A stretch of DNA of 32,588 bases from Rhodospirillaceae bacterium. Lineage in GTDB: Bacteria > Pseudomonadota > Alphaproteobacteria > Puniceispirillales > Puniceispirillaceae. The stretch lies in the NCBI GenBank assembly GCA_011522725.1, contig WTIL01000057.1, positions 1 through 32,588 on the forward strand. Direction: 5' to 3'. The notes below the pieces were generated by a model. It ran no database searches and was not told the DNA's origin. It was given only the letters and a program-made list of their open reading frames with translations. Shown piece after piece: positions 9,166 to 16,413 of this stretch (position 1 is its first letter; the number at the start of each line of letters is the position of its first letter). Position numbers and translations under genes: made by a program.

Positions 9166-9978
9166 CTAGAAAAAGGCGAAGCAGCGGGTCTCGATGCTCT
9201 GGCGCGGCGCGGCGTCGGGCGGCGATGTCGGATCGTCGAAAGCGGTGTGGATCGTAAAGCGGTTGCGCCCGTCGGTGGCCGAATCATAAGTCTTGATCAG
9301 CGCCGCCTCGCCGGCCTCCATCGCCGGGAAATAGTACCACTCATGCGCCGGGTTGAACCGCGCCATCTGGATCTGGCCGACCCGGTCTTTCGCCTGGCGC
9401 GTCACCTCGACGAGATCGCCGTCGGCCAGCGAGGTGCTGTCGCAAAAGGCAAGCGGATGGCTCTCCACGCGGCCGGCGATGGAGCGCCATATGTTGATGA
9501 TGGCGAAACGCCGCGTCATCAGCGCCTCGGCCTCGTCAGGCAGAATTTCGCACAGCCGTTTTTCCGCCGACCACTGGGTGTAGTCGTTATGGATCACGGC
9601 TGACGGCTCACGCATGGTCTGGGCCCGCCGCAACCCGTCGCTCGCGGCGCGGCGGGTGTGATCGAAGATCACAACGCGGCGCGCACCGGTGATCCGGCTG
9701 ACCAGCGCCCTCGCCTCGTCCTCATAGATGGCGGCGATGGCGTCGTCATCGTGGAAATCAGACAGTTTGCTGGCATGCGGGACCAGCATGAAACCTGCCT
9801 TGTCGAGATCGAAGCTGCGGTCCCGCCCGTTGCGAACCTCCATCTCGCGATAATCATAGCTGCCGTCATGTTCGGCCGCCGCGCCGCCGGCCTGCGAGGC
9901 GTGATAGACGGCGCCGCCATCATCTGCCGCTGCCAGATATTGCAGGCTTGCACGAACGCTGTTTGTGGTTTCGGTCAT
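9166..9978 (-). CDS. CmcJ/NvfI-family oxidoreductase
   Basis: This 270-residue protein matches a family that includes fungal and streptomycete biosynthetic enzymes (CmcJ, NvfI endoperoxidase, gibberellin desaturase relatives), several of which are Fe(II)/2-oxoglutarate-type oxygenases. Seen are the HxD pair His130/Asp132 in VIHNDYTQWSAE, SHPLAFCDSTSL, and the C-terminal block HEWYYFPAMEAGEAALIKTYDS (His212) followed by HTAFDDP (His244). His130, Asp132 and His212 are candidate metal ligands. The ATG at 9978 is chosen because GGAAGGG precedes it and the family N-terminus starts there; 39 upstream codons are dropped. It lies 55 bases after the ABC permease stop, so it is the third gene of that operon. 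The substrate is unknown and may be what the transporter imports. Confidence 0.75.
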   Translation of the reverse strand: MTETTNSVRASLQYLAAADDGGAVYHASQAGGAAAEHDGSYDYREMEVRNGRDRSFDLDKAGFMLVPHASKLSDFHDDDAIAAIYEDEARALVSRITGARRVVIFDHTRRAASDGLRRAQTMREPSAVIHNDYTQWSAEKRLCEILPDEAEALMTRRFAIINIWRSIAGRVESHPLAFCDSTSLADGDLVEVTRQAKDRVGQIQMARFNPAHEWYYFPAMEAGEAALIKTYDSATDGRNRFTIHTAFDDPTSPPDAAPRQSIETRCFAFF

Positions 9979-10033
9979 TTCTGTCTGCCCTTCCGGATCG
10001 ATGTTCACCCTGACCACTATCCCGCAGGACGGA

Positions 10034-10789
10034 TCAGCGCTTGTCGGCGGCACCCATCCGCATTTCGAACCAGCGTACAGCCGCCGATACCACAAGGATC
10101 AGGACAAGATATTCGAGCACGAGAACGGTATAGATCTCCAGCGGCCGGTATTCTGTCACAACCAGCTCGTTGGCGCGGCGGGTCAGCTCTTCCATGCCGA
10201 TCACCGACACCAGCGACGACATTTTCAGCATATAGACGAGCTGGTTGCCAAGTGCCGGCAGGATGCGCTTGATCGCCTGCGGCAGGATCACGTACCGCAT
10301 CTTGTCGACATAGCTGAGCGAGATGGAATGCGCCGCCTCGTGCTGGCCCCGGTCGATCGACTGGATGCCGGCACGGAAGATTTCGGCCTGGAAGGCGCTG
10401 TCCGAAATCGCCAGCGCCAGCACCCCGGCCCAGAAGACCGAGATCGAGATATCGGCCACCTGCGGCAGCCCGTAATAGACCCACAGGATCAGCACCAGGA
10501 TTGGCACCGCGCGCACCAGCTCGACATAGACCCGGTTGACCACCCTCGCCGGCCGCTGGCTTGCCAGTCCGGGAAGCGCGACCAGAAGGCCGAGAATGAT
10601 CGAGATCAGGATCGCCGTCACCGACAGGGCGATGGTGTAATACAGCCCGTCGAGGAGGAACATCAGGTTGCGCTGGCCGGCCGGGGTCGACGGGTTGACC
10701 ACATACCAGCCCCAGTTGCCGGAACAGCCGCCAAGGAAAAGCAGCGCCGGAAACAGCGTGGACAGGGATATCAGGCGTCGAAAGCTCAT
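10034..10789 (-). CDS. Polar amino-acid-type ABC transporter permease
   Basis: This 251-residue inner-membrane permease of the HisM/GltK type has about five or six helices. A long N-terminal helix and periplasmic segment precede the core that begins YYTIALSVTAILISI. The cytoplasmic EAA loop is visible as EAAHSISLSYVDKMRYVILPQAI (residues around 150-172), which docks the ATPase. It lies 9 bases after the ATPase gene. Only one permease is encoded, so a homodimer is likely, unlike two-permease glutamate systems. The substrate-binding protein that would complete it is probably the one at 14770 on the other arm of the cluster. A Gly-Gly-Cys near residue 22 looks like a lipobox but sits in a membrane helix of a permease. 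Confidence 0.9.
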   Translation of the reverse strand: MSFRRLISLSTLFPALLFLGGCSGNWGWYVVNPSTPAGQRNLMFLLDGLYYTIALSVTAILISIILGLLVALPGLASQRPARVVNRVYVELVRAVPILVLILWVYYGLPQVADISISVFWAGVLALAISDSAFQAEIFRAGIQSIDRGQHEAAHSISLSYVDKMRYVILPQAIKRILPALGNQLVYMLKMSSLVSVIGMEELTRRANELVVTEYRPLEIYTVLVLEYLVLILVVSAAVRWFEMRMGAADKR

Positions 10790-10798
10790 CTCCGCCCC

Positions 10799-11620
10799 CT
10801 AGTGCCGCAGGATCTGCTGCAGGAAGGTCCGGCAGCGCTCGCTCTCGGGTTTCGAGAAAAAGGTGTCCGGCGGCGCCATCTCGACGATCCTGCCATTGTC
10901 CATGAACACCATCTGGTCGGCGACATGGCCGGCGAATCCCATCTCGTGGGTCACACAGATCATCGTCATGCCGCTTCCCGCCAGTTCCTCGATCACCTCG
11001 AGAACCTCGGCGATCATCTCGGGATCGAGCGCCGAGGTCGGCTCGTCGAACAGCATGATCCGCGGCTCCATGCACAGCGCCCGGGCAATCGCCACACGCT
11101 GCTGCTGGCCACCGGAAAGCTGATGCGGATATTTGTCGATCTGCTCGGGGATCTTCACCCGCTCGAGATAATATTCGGCAAGCTCGCGCGCCTTTTGCGG
11201 GTCGAGCCCCCGCGCCCGCACCGGCCCCAGGGTCAGGTTCTCGAGGATCGAGAGATGCGGAAACAGATTGAACTGCTGGAACACCATGCCGACATTGTTG
11301 CGCAGCACAGCGCGCGCCGCGGCGCCGTCGTCCAGTGCGACACCGTCGATCGAGATTGCCCCCCGGTCATGCGTCTCAAGCCGGTTGATGCAACGGATCA
11401 GCGTCGATTTGCCGGAACCGGACGGCCCGCAAATGACGATCTTCTGGCCAAGGCCGATATCCAGGCTGACATCGTCCAGCGCCTGAAAATCCCCGAAATA
11501 CTTGTCGACATTGCGAAGGCTGATGAAGGCCGTGTCGCCACCACCGGACATGCCGCCGGTGCCTGCAGGCGAATTGGCGGGCGAATTGGCGGACAATCTT
11601 GCGGGGTGCGAATCGCGCAT
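10799..11620 (-). CDS. Polar amino-acid-type ABC transporter ATPase (GlnQ-like)
   Basis: This 273-residue ATP-binding subunit powers import through the neighbouring permease. It has Walker A GPSGSGKST, the Q-loop VFQQFNLFPHLS, the signature LSGGQQQR, Walker B IMLFDEP and the switch His in VTHEMGF, so it should be active. The family pattern FNLFPHLSILENLTLGP with CVTHEMGFAGHVADQ is typical of PAAT (polar amino acid) importers. The start at 11620 has AGGGA upstream. It adds about 30 poorly conserved residues with a duplicated Ala-Asn-Ser-Pro, encoded by a 12-bp tandem repeat. An ATG at 11551 is possible but has no ribosome site. It is first in the left arm, divergent from the AhpD-like gene. 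Confidence 0.92.
   Translation of the reverse strand: MRDSHPARLSANSPANSPAGTGGMSGGGDTAFISLRNVDKYFGDFQALDDVSLDIGLGQKIVICGPSGSGKSTLIRCINRLETHDRGAISIDGVALDDGAAARAVLRNNVGMVFQQFNLFPHLSILENLTLGPVRARGLDPQKARELAEYYLERVKIPEQIDKYPHQLSGGQQQRVAIARALCMEPRIMLFDEPTSALDPEMIAEVLEVIEELAGSGMTMICVTHEMGFAGHVADQMVFMDNGRIVEMAPPDTFFSKPESERCRTFLQQILRH
11569..11592 (-). repeat. Perfect 12-bp tandem duplication in the ABC ATPase N-terminus
   Basis: GCGAATTGGCGG occurs twice in a row. It is in frame and encodes a repeated Ala-Asn-Ser-Pro in the non-conserved leader of the ATPase. It is probably a slippage duplication tolerated in a flexible tail. Confidence 0.75.
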
Positions 11621-11787
11621 GGCGGGTCCCTGAAGGTAACGTGCTGCCGGTCAGAACATAGGCAGAAAGGCACTGCCAGCACGCAGTTATGTCGCCATTC
11701 AGTCCGGATTTGCAAGAATAATGGTCTCCGGCGCCATTGGCAGACATATATTACGAGTTATTGATTGACGGCGTGCCGGTGCGGGTT

Positions 11788-11804
11788 CACGCTGTTTTAG
11801 CGTG
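11788..11804. promoter_or_regulatory. Inverted repeat in the divergent intergenic region
   Basis: CACGCT and AGCGTG are perfect 6-bp arms around GTTTT, 44 bases before the AhpD-like start codon. The 227-base gap between the ABC ATPase and this gene must hold promoters for both arms of the cluster, and this dyad is the clearest symmetric element in it. It is a candidate operator. No regulator gene lies nearby, and no clear -35/-10 pair was found. Confidence 0.35.
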
Positions 11805-11847
11805 TTAGCACCTACATATCTGACATGCCTGTTCTCGGGGGAGGTAC

Positions 11848-12423
11848 ATGGCAGCCTGGATAGAAATGATCGGCGATGCCGATGCCGGCCCGGACCTGCG
11901 CGAGGCCCTCGACCGCGCGCGGACACCGCATGGCACGGTCGACAATGTCATGCGGGTCCATTCGCTGCGCCCGAACACGATGCATGGCCATGTCACGCTG
12001 TACCGCGCTGCCCTGCATGACGACACCAACACCATTCCGACATGGCTTCAGGAAGCCGTCAGCTCCTATGTCTCGGTGCTGAATGACTGCGCCTATTCCT
12101 ATGCCAACCACTGGAAGAATGCGGCGCATCTGATCGGTGACGCCGACCGTGCCGGCGAGATCGAGACAGCCCTTCAGGCCCGCAAGCCGGAACAGGCCTT
12201 CGAGGGGGCGGAACTCGCGCTGATGCGATATGCCGAGAAGCTGACCCTGTCCCCGGGCGACATGGTCGAGGCGGATGTGGCCGCGCTTCGCGATGCCGGG
12301 CTGGATGACGGTGCCATTCTCGAGGCGAACCAGATCATCTGCTACTTCAACTATGTCAACCGGAGCATCAACGGCCTCGGCGTCACAACGGCGGGGGACA
12401 TCGTCGGCTATTACGCCGACTGA
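11848..12423 (+). CDS. AhpD-like/carboxymuconolactone decarboxylase-family protein
   Basis: This 191-residue all-helical protein is of the peroxidase-related AhpD-like group. The active-site region reads VSVLNDCAYSYANHWKNAA, with Cys81, Ser84 and His88 where AhpD-like enzymes have Cys-x-x-Cys-x-x-x-His. The second cysteine is replaced by serine, so ordinary disulfide-relay peroxidase chemistry is doubtful. The C-terminal NQIICYFNYVNRSINGLG is typical of the family. A GGGGGAGG ribosome site precedes the ATG. It is the first gene of the right arm, with the NicX-like gene 16 bases downstream. Possible roles are redox protection or a lyase/hydrolase step on a ring-cleavage product; both are inference. 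Confidence 0.82.
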   Translation: MAAWIEMIGDADAGPDLREALDRARTPHGTVDNVMRVHSLRPNTMHGHVTLYRAALHDDTNTIPTWLQEAVSSYVSVLNDCAYSYANHWKNAAHLIGDADRAGEIETALQARKPEQAFEGAELALMRYAEKLTLSPGDMVEADVAALRDAGLDDGAILEANQIICYFNYVNRSINGLGVTTAGDIVGYYAD

Positions 12424-12439
12424 TGTTTGGGGGGATGTC

Positions 12440-13564
12440 ATGAATTACCAGACCAGGCCATTGTTCGAGACATCGCCGCCACCGGCCGGGACCATTCGGA
12501 CGGGTGACAGCGGCGCGGCAAATCTAGTCGAGAACTGCATCGGCGATGTTGCCGGGCTGACCGTGCTGGTCGTCGCTGAAGACCCGAAACATGGCTGGTA
12601 TGACGCGGCCGCGCCGCAGCTGGTGTGCGACGAGCTTGCGGCGCGCGGCGCGCGTGTCACCAAGATGACGGTCGGGCTTCCGGAAAACCGGCCGAACGCC
12701 GAGGTGCAGGCGGCGATGAACGCGGCCGACCGGGTGGTGTTCTTCTCGCGGCTCGGCGACCAGGGGCGGTTCAACTGGCACTATACGGGTCCGCCCTGCG
12801 TGATGAGCTATGCGCTGGACGAGGCGATGCTGGAAAGCGGATATGGCCGCCTCGACCATCATGCGATGCGGCTGATGAAGGCTGCCATCGACGAGGTCAC
12901 CCTGACGGCCGGACATATCGCCGTGACCTGCCCGCGCGGCACCGATTTCCAAGGAAGCCCGGCCGCCTCCGGCGCGGCGGGGAGCGAGGTGATCATCAGC
13001 CGCTTCCCGATGGGCATTCCGCAGCCGGTCCTGAATGACGGCTTTCGCGGCAAGGCGGTGCTGACGAATTACCTGACCCCGACCGGATCGCGGATTTATG
13101 ATCCGGAATATCTTGCCATCGACACGCCCGTCACCGCGCATTTCGAGGGCAACCGCATCACCAGCTTCACCGGCGCGCCGGACATGGTGGCGGCCGTCGA
13201 GGCGCACTACGCCGATGTGGCCGACAGGTTCGGGCTCGACGCCTACAACATCGATTCATGGCATGCCGGCATCCACCCGCTGATGGCCTATGAGGGCAGC
13301 GCCGCCGCCGACCCGCTGCGCTGGTCGGGAACGGCGTTCCAGCATCAGCGCATCCTGCATTTCCACACCTGCGGCACCGGCCCGCCCGGCGAGATCTGCT
13401 GGATGATTCTCGATCCGACGATCCGCATCGATGGCGTGGCGCTGTGGGAAAACGGCAAGCTGCACCCCGAGAGGTTCGAGGCCACAGGCCGTGTACTGGA
13501 CGCCTTTCCGGAACTGGCCGCGGCCTTTGCCGCGCCGGCCGCGCCATGCGGCATAGACAGGTAG
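12440..13564 (+). CDS. M29 aminopeptidase/2,5-dihydroxypyridine dioxygenase-like metalloprotein
   Basis: This 374-residue protein resembles the M29/NicX superfamily, which contains thermophilic aminopeptidases and the iron ring-cleavage enzyme NicX. The N-terminal half has an alpha/beta domain (GLTVLVVAEDPKHGW). The C-terminal half has the expected metal region: SWHAGIHP (His275, His279), ILHFHTCG (His307, His309), then CWMILDPTIRIDG (Asp325). This resembles the His/His/Asp set of NicX, but exact ligand assignment needs alignment. The start at 12440 follows a G-rich ribosome site; longer in-frame starts lie inside the upstream gene. It sits between an AhpD-like gene and a Rieske oxygenase, which favours a ring-oxidation role over peptidase. 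Annotation as a leucyl aminopeptidase-family protein would be the cautious alternative. Confidence 0.6.
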   Translation: MNYQTRPLFETSPPPAGTIRTGDSGAANLVENCIGDVAGLTVLVVAEDPKHGWYDAAAPQLVCDELAARGARVTKMTVGLPENRPNAEVQAAMNAADRVVFFSRLGDQGRFNWHYTGPPCVMSYALDEAMLESGYGRLDHHAMRLMKAAIDEVTLTAGHIAVTCPRGTDFQGSPAASGAAGSEVIISRFPMGIPQPVLNDGFRGKAVLTNYLTPTGSRIYDPEYLAIDTPVTAHFEGNRITSFTGAPDMVAAVEAHYADVADRFGLDAYNIDSWHAGIHPLMAYEGSAAADPLRWSGTAFQHQRILHFHTCGTGPPGEICWMILDPTIRIDGVALWENGKLHPERFEATGRVLDAFPELAAAFAAPAAPCGIDR

Positions 13565-13568
13565 GCCC

Positions 13569-14609
13569 ATGCCCGACATCGAACAGGAATTCATCAGGGA
13601 TTGCTGGTATGTCGCCGGATGGAGCGAGGATTTCACCCACACGCTGACGCCGCTGCGGATCCTTGACGAGCCGATTGTCGTCTTCCGGACCGAGGCAGGT
13701 GTGCCGGCCGCGCTCGAGGATGCCTGCCCGCACCGCAAGCTGCCGCTGTCGAAAGGCCGTCTGACCGGCGAGACGGTCGAATGCGGCTATCACGGGCTGA
13801 CCTTCGACTGCAGCGGCGCCTGTGTCCGCGCGCCGACCCAGGACGGGCCGCCGCCGGCAGTGACCGTGCGGTCATACCCGGTCGAGGACCGCTGGGGCAT
13901 CCTGTGGATCTGGATGGGCGATGCCGACAAGGCCGACCCGGACGAAATCTTCGAGATTCCGAACTATGACAATCCGGCATGGGGGCGCACGCAAGGCGGC
14001 AGCATGGATATCGCCTGCCATTATCTCTATGTCGTCGACAACCTTCTCGACCCGTCGCATGTGGCCTGGGTGCATGTCTCGTCCTTTGCCGGGGCCGGCA
14101 CCGGCAACCTGCCGCTTGATCTTGAAAAGCTGGATGACGGGATCATCGTCTCGCGCTGGGTGATGGACGCGCCGCCCCCGCCCTATTACGAACCGATCCT
14201 GCCTTTCTCCGGCAATTGCGACCGCAAGCAGCATTACGAATGCCGCCTGCCCTCGACCGCGATCAACATGTCGGTCTACACCCGTGCCGGAACCGGCGGC
14301 GACAACGACAACCTGCCGGACGACGCGTTCCTGAACATCTCCTACAATTTCATGACGCCCGTCGATGCCGACAACACGCGGTATTTCTGGTTCCAGCATC
14401 GCAATTCGGACCCTGACAACCAGGAGATATCCAACCGGATGTTCGAAGGGGCGAAGGCCGCCTTTATCGAGGACCGGGACGTTCTGACCGAAGTTCACAA
14501 GGGTATGAAGACAAGCCGGACCCGCCACATCAATCTCGGCATCGATGCCGGTGCGATGCGGTTTCGCAAGATGGTCGAGAGACGCATCAGCGAGGAAAAC
14601 ACGACATGA
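13569..14609 (+). CDS. Rieske-type aromatic ring-hydroxylating or demethylating oxygenase
   Basis: This 346-residue oxygenase component is of the VanA/phthalate-type Rieske group. The 2Fe-2S ligands are in CPHRKLPLSKG and CGYHGLTFD. The mononuclear iron site is in DNLLDPSHVAWVH, where the two His and the bridging Asp are present. The likely third ligand is an acidic residue in the helix around FIEDRDVLTEVHKGM. Such enzymes hydroxylate, O/N-demethylate or oxidise small aromatics, and they need an electron-donating reductase that is not in this window. It starts 4 bases after the NicX-like gene, so the three right-arm genes are probably one transcript. The substrate cannot be read from sequence. 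Confidence 0.92.
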   Translation: MPDIEQEFIRDCWYVAGWSEDFTHTLTPLRILDEPIVVFRTEAGVPAALEDACPHRKLPLSKGRLTGETVECGYHGLTFDCSGACVRAPTQDGPPPAVTVRSYPVEDRWGILWIWMGDADKADPDEIFEIPNYDNPAWGRTQGGSMDIACHYLYVVDNLLDPSHVAWVHVSSFAGAGTGNLPLDLEKLDDGIIVSRWVMDAPPPPYYEPILPFSGNCDRKQHYECRLPSTAINMSVYTRAGTGGDNDNLPDDAFLNISYNFMTPVDADNTRYFWFQHRNSDPDNQEISNRMFEGAKAAFIEDRDVLTEVHKGMKTSRTRHINLGIDAGAMRFRKMVERRISEENTT

Positions 14610-14687
14610 ACATGGGGGACCGGACAGCCAAGATCGTTATTCTTCTGGCCGGCTTCCCTTAAATTCGCCCTGCGCGGTTGCATGCAT

Positions 14688-14702
14688 TGGTCACAATGAC
14701 CA
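14688..14702. promoter_or_regulatory. GntR-type inverted repeat upstream of the solute-binding protein
   Basis: TGGTCA-CAA-TGACCA is a perfect dyad, 67 bases before the binding-protein start. The TGGTC...GACCA form resembles operators of the FadR branch of GntR regulators. It lies in the 160-base gap after the Rieske gene, which suggests the binding protein has its own regulated promoter. No matching regulator gene is in the window. Confidence 0.45.
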
Positions 14703-14769
14703 TCTGAACCGTAACTCATTCACTGACAGATTGTCGCACCCCTTACCTTTCAAAAAACGGAGCAATCCC

Positions 14770-15546
14770 ATGAAGTTTCTGAAGCTCGCCTTCACCGCCG
14801 TCGCACTGGCTTGCGCCGCCGTGCCGGCCCATGCGCAAAGCGCCCTGCAGGACATCCTGTCGAGCGGCGTTCTCAAAGTCGGCACGACCGGCGACTGGAA
14901 CCCGATGACCATGAAGGACCCGGCCACCAACAGCTACACCGGATATGACATCGACGTCATGACCGAGCTTGCCAAGGACCTTGATGTGAAGCTGGAATTC
15001 GTCGCCACCGACTGGAAGACCCTCGTCAGCGGCGTCGTCTCCGGCAAGTACCACATGACCGGTTCGGCCTCGATCTCGCCGGCCCGCGCCAAGGCGGCAG
15101 GCTATTCGAACAGCTATTTCTCGCTGGCCACCGTGCCGCTGACGCTGAAGAAGAACGAGGGCAAGTTCACTGACTGGGCCGACCTCGACAAAGCGGAGGT
15201 GACTGTTGCCGCCACTCTCGGCACCACGCAGGAAAAGCAGGTGAAGCAGTTCTTCCCGAACGCCACGCACAAGATCGTCGAGGCCCCGGCCCGTGACTTC
15301 CAGGAAGTTCTGGCCGGCCGCGCCGACGCGCATATCACATCGAATGTCGAGGCCTACAAGCTCGTCGCCAAGTACCCGCAGATGATGGTCGTACCGGTTT
15401 CGGCGCCGAAGGCACCGACACCGATCGCGATGCTTCTGCCGCAGGGCGACCAGGTCTGGATCAACTATGTGAACACCTGGATCAAGCTGAAGACCGAGCG
15501 CGGCTTCTTCGACTCGCTTGGCAAGAAGTGGCAGCTGTCCAACTGA
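14770..15546 (+). CDS. Periplasmic solute-binding protein, family 3 (amino-acid ABC type)
   Basis: This 258-residue binding protein has a signal peptide (residues 1-22, cleavage after Ala-His-Ala). The mature domain has GVLKVGTTGDWNPMTMKDP, TGYDIDVMTELAKDLDVKLEFV and the closing YVNTWIKLKTERGFFDSLGKKW, all typical of family 3. It would capture a small polar molecule in the periplasm. The likely partner is the ATPase/permease pair at 10034-11620, because no other family-3 transporter is in the window. The ATG at 14770 is chosen for the signal peptide and CGGAG ribosome site. Cyclohexadienyl dehydratase (PheC) is a close relative in sequence, but the transporter context favours binding. The gene is closed by a strong terminator. 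Confidence 0.88.
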   Translation: MKFLKLAFTAVALACAAVPAHAQSALQDILSSGVLKVGTTGDWNPMTMKDPATNSYTGYDIDVMTELAKDLDVKLEFVATDWKTLVSGVVSGKYHMTGSASISPARAKAAGYSNSYFSLATVPLTLKKNEGKFTDWADLDKAEVTVAATLGTTQEKQVKQFFPNATHKIVEAPARDFQEVLAGRADAHITSNVEAYKLVAKYPQMMVVPVSAPKAPTPIAMLLPQGDQVWINYVNTWIKLKTERGFFDSLGKKWQLSN

Positions 15547-15564
15547 CGCTTGCCTGAAACGAAG

Positions 15565-15592
15565 AAAGGCGGGACCCTGTCCCGCCTTTTTT
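15565..15592 (+). terminator. Rho-independent terminator after the solute-binding protein
   Basis: Perfect 10-bp arms (AAAGGCGGGA and TCCCGCCTTT) enclose a 5-base loop and run into six T residues, 18 bases after the stop codon. It separates the binding-protein transcript from the GST gene. Confidence 0.95.
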
Positions 15593-15643
15593 GTGTCGAT
15601 GCCCTTCACGCCACCCTCACGCCGCCTTCCACAGGGACAGCCC

Positions 15644-16294
15644 ATGATCACCCTCTACAACGTTCCGGTCAGCAGCTATGGCGCCAAGGTGCGCATCATC
15701 CTCGCGCACAAGGGGATCGAATGGACCGAGCTTGCCCCGCCGGACGGCTATGGCAGCCCGGCCTATCGCGCGGTCATCCCGTCGGGCACCGTGCCGGCGA
15801 TCATCGACGGTGACCTGAAGCTGGCCGATTCCGAGGCCATCGCCGAATATCTTGACGAGCGTGTCCCGTCCACGCCGATGATGCCCGCCGATCCCGAGGC
15901 CCGCGCCCGCGCCCGCGAAATCTCGCGCTTTCACGACACCAGGCTTGAACCGGTGATCCGCGGCTATTTCGGGCAGGTGGCACCGGCCACACGTGACGCG
16001 GACTATATCGCGACCAATGCCCGCCTTCTTCAGGACCGTCTGGACCAGCTCGCGGTTATCGCCAGCCCGGACCCGCTGATGACGGGACCGGATCTTGCCA
16101 TTGCCGATTGCGGCTTTGTCGCCAGCTTCGGCATCATCGCGCTGCTGCAGGATCTGCTGGACCTGCCGGTGACGCTGCCGGAACCAATTGCCGCCTATGC
16201 CGCCGCGCTGGCCGCGCACCCGTCGGTGGCGCCGGAGGACGCCCGCTACCGCGCGGTGCTGGCACAATGGGCCGAGACCAAGCTGAACGGCTGA
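15644..16294 (+). CDS. Glutathione S-transferase-family protein
   Basis: This 216-residue protein has the thioredoxin-like N-terminal domain (ITLYNVPVSSYGAKVRIILAHKG, then SGTVPAIIDG and the glutathione-binding LADSEAIAEYL) and a helical C-terminal domain with TGPDLAIADCGFVASFG. GSTs conjugate or isomerise electrophiles, or reduce them with glutathione. An ATG at 15644 with AGGGACAG upstream is chosen. A longer open frame would start within the terminator region. It lies just beyond the terminator, so co-expression with the right arm is uncertain, but a maleylpyruvate-isomerase-like or detoxifying role on a ring-cleavage product is possible. That role is inference. Confidence 0.9.
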   Translation: MITLYNVPVSSYGAKVRIILAHKGIEWTELAPPDGYGSPAYRAVIPSGTVPAIIDGDLKLADSEAIAEYLDERVPSTPMMPADPEARARAREISRFHDTRLEPVIRGYFGQVAPATRDADYIATNARLLQDRLDQLAVIASPDPLMTGPDLAIADCGFVASFGIIALLQDLLDLPVTLPEPIAAYAAALAAHPSVAPEDARYRAVLAQWAETKLNG

Positions 16295-16413
16295 AGCCGG
16301 CTCGCCACCAGGTCTGATTGCCTTTTCACGGGTGCTGTGCGGTAATGGGTGACCGGCTGGCATTCTGCCGCCGCAACCACGGACATCCGATCTTGATCAG
16401 CCGCTTTCAATCC

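Noticed and set aside
9965-11764. A 599-codon open frame antisense to the ABC permease and ATPase
   Set aside because: Its composition is that of a GC-rich shadow frame, and the minus-strand genes have all family motifs.
14770-15546. Cyclohexadienyl dehydratase (PheC) instead of a transport protein
   Set aside because: The fold is shared, but the only partner context here is an ABC ATPase and permease lacking a binding protein.
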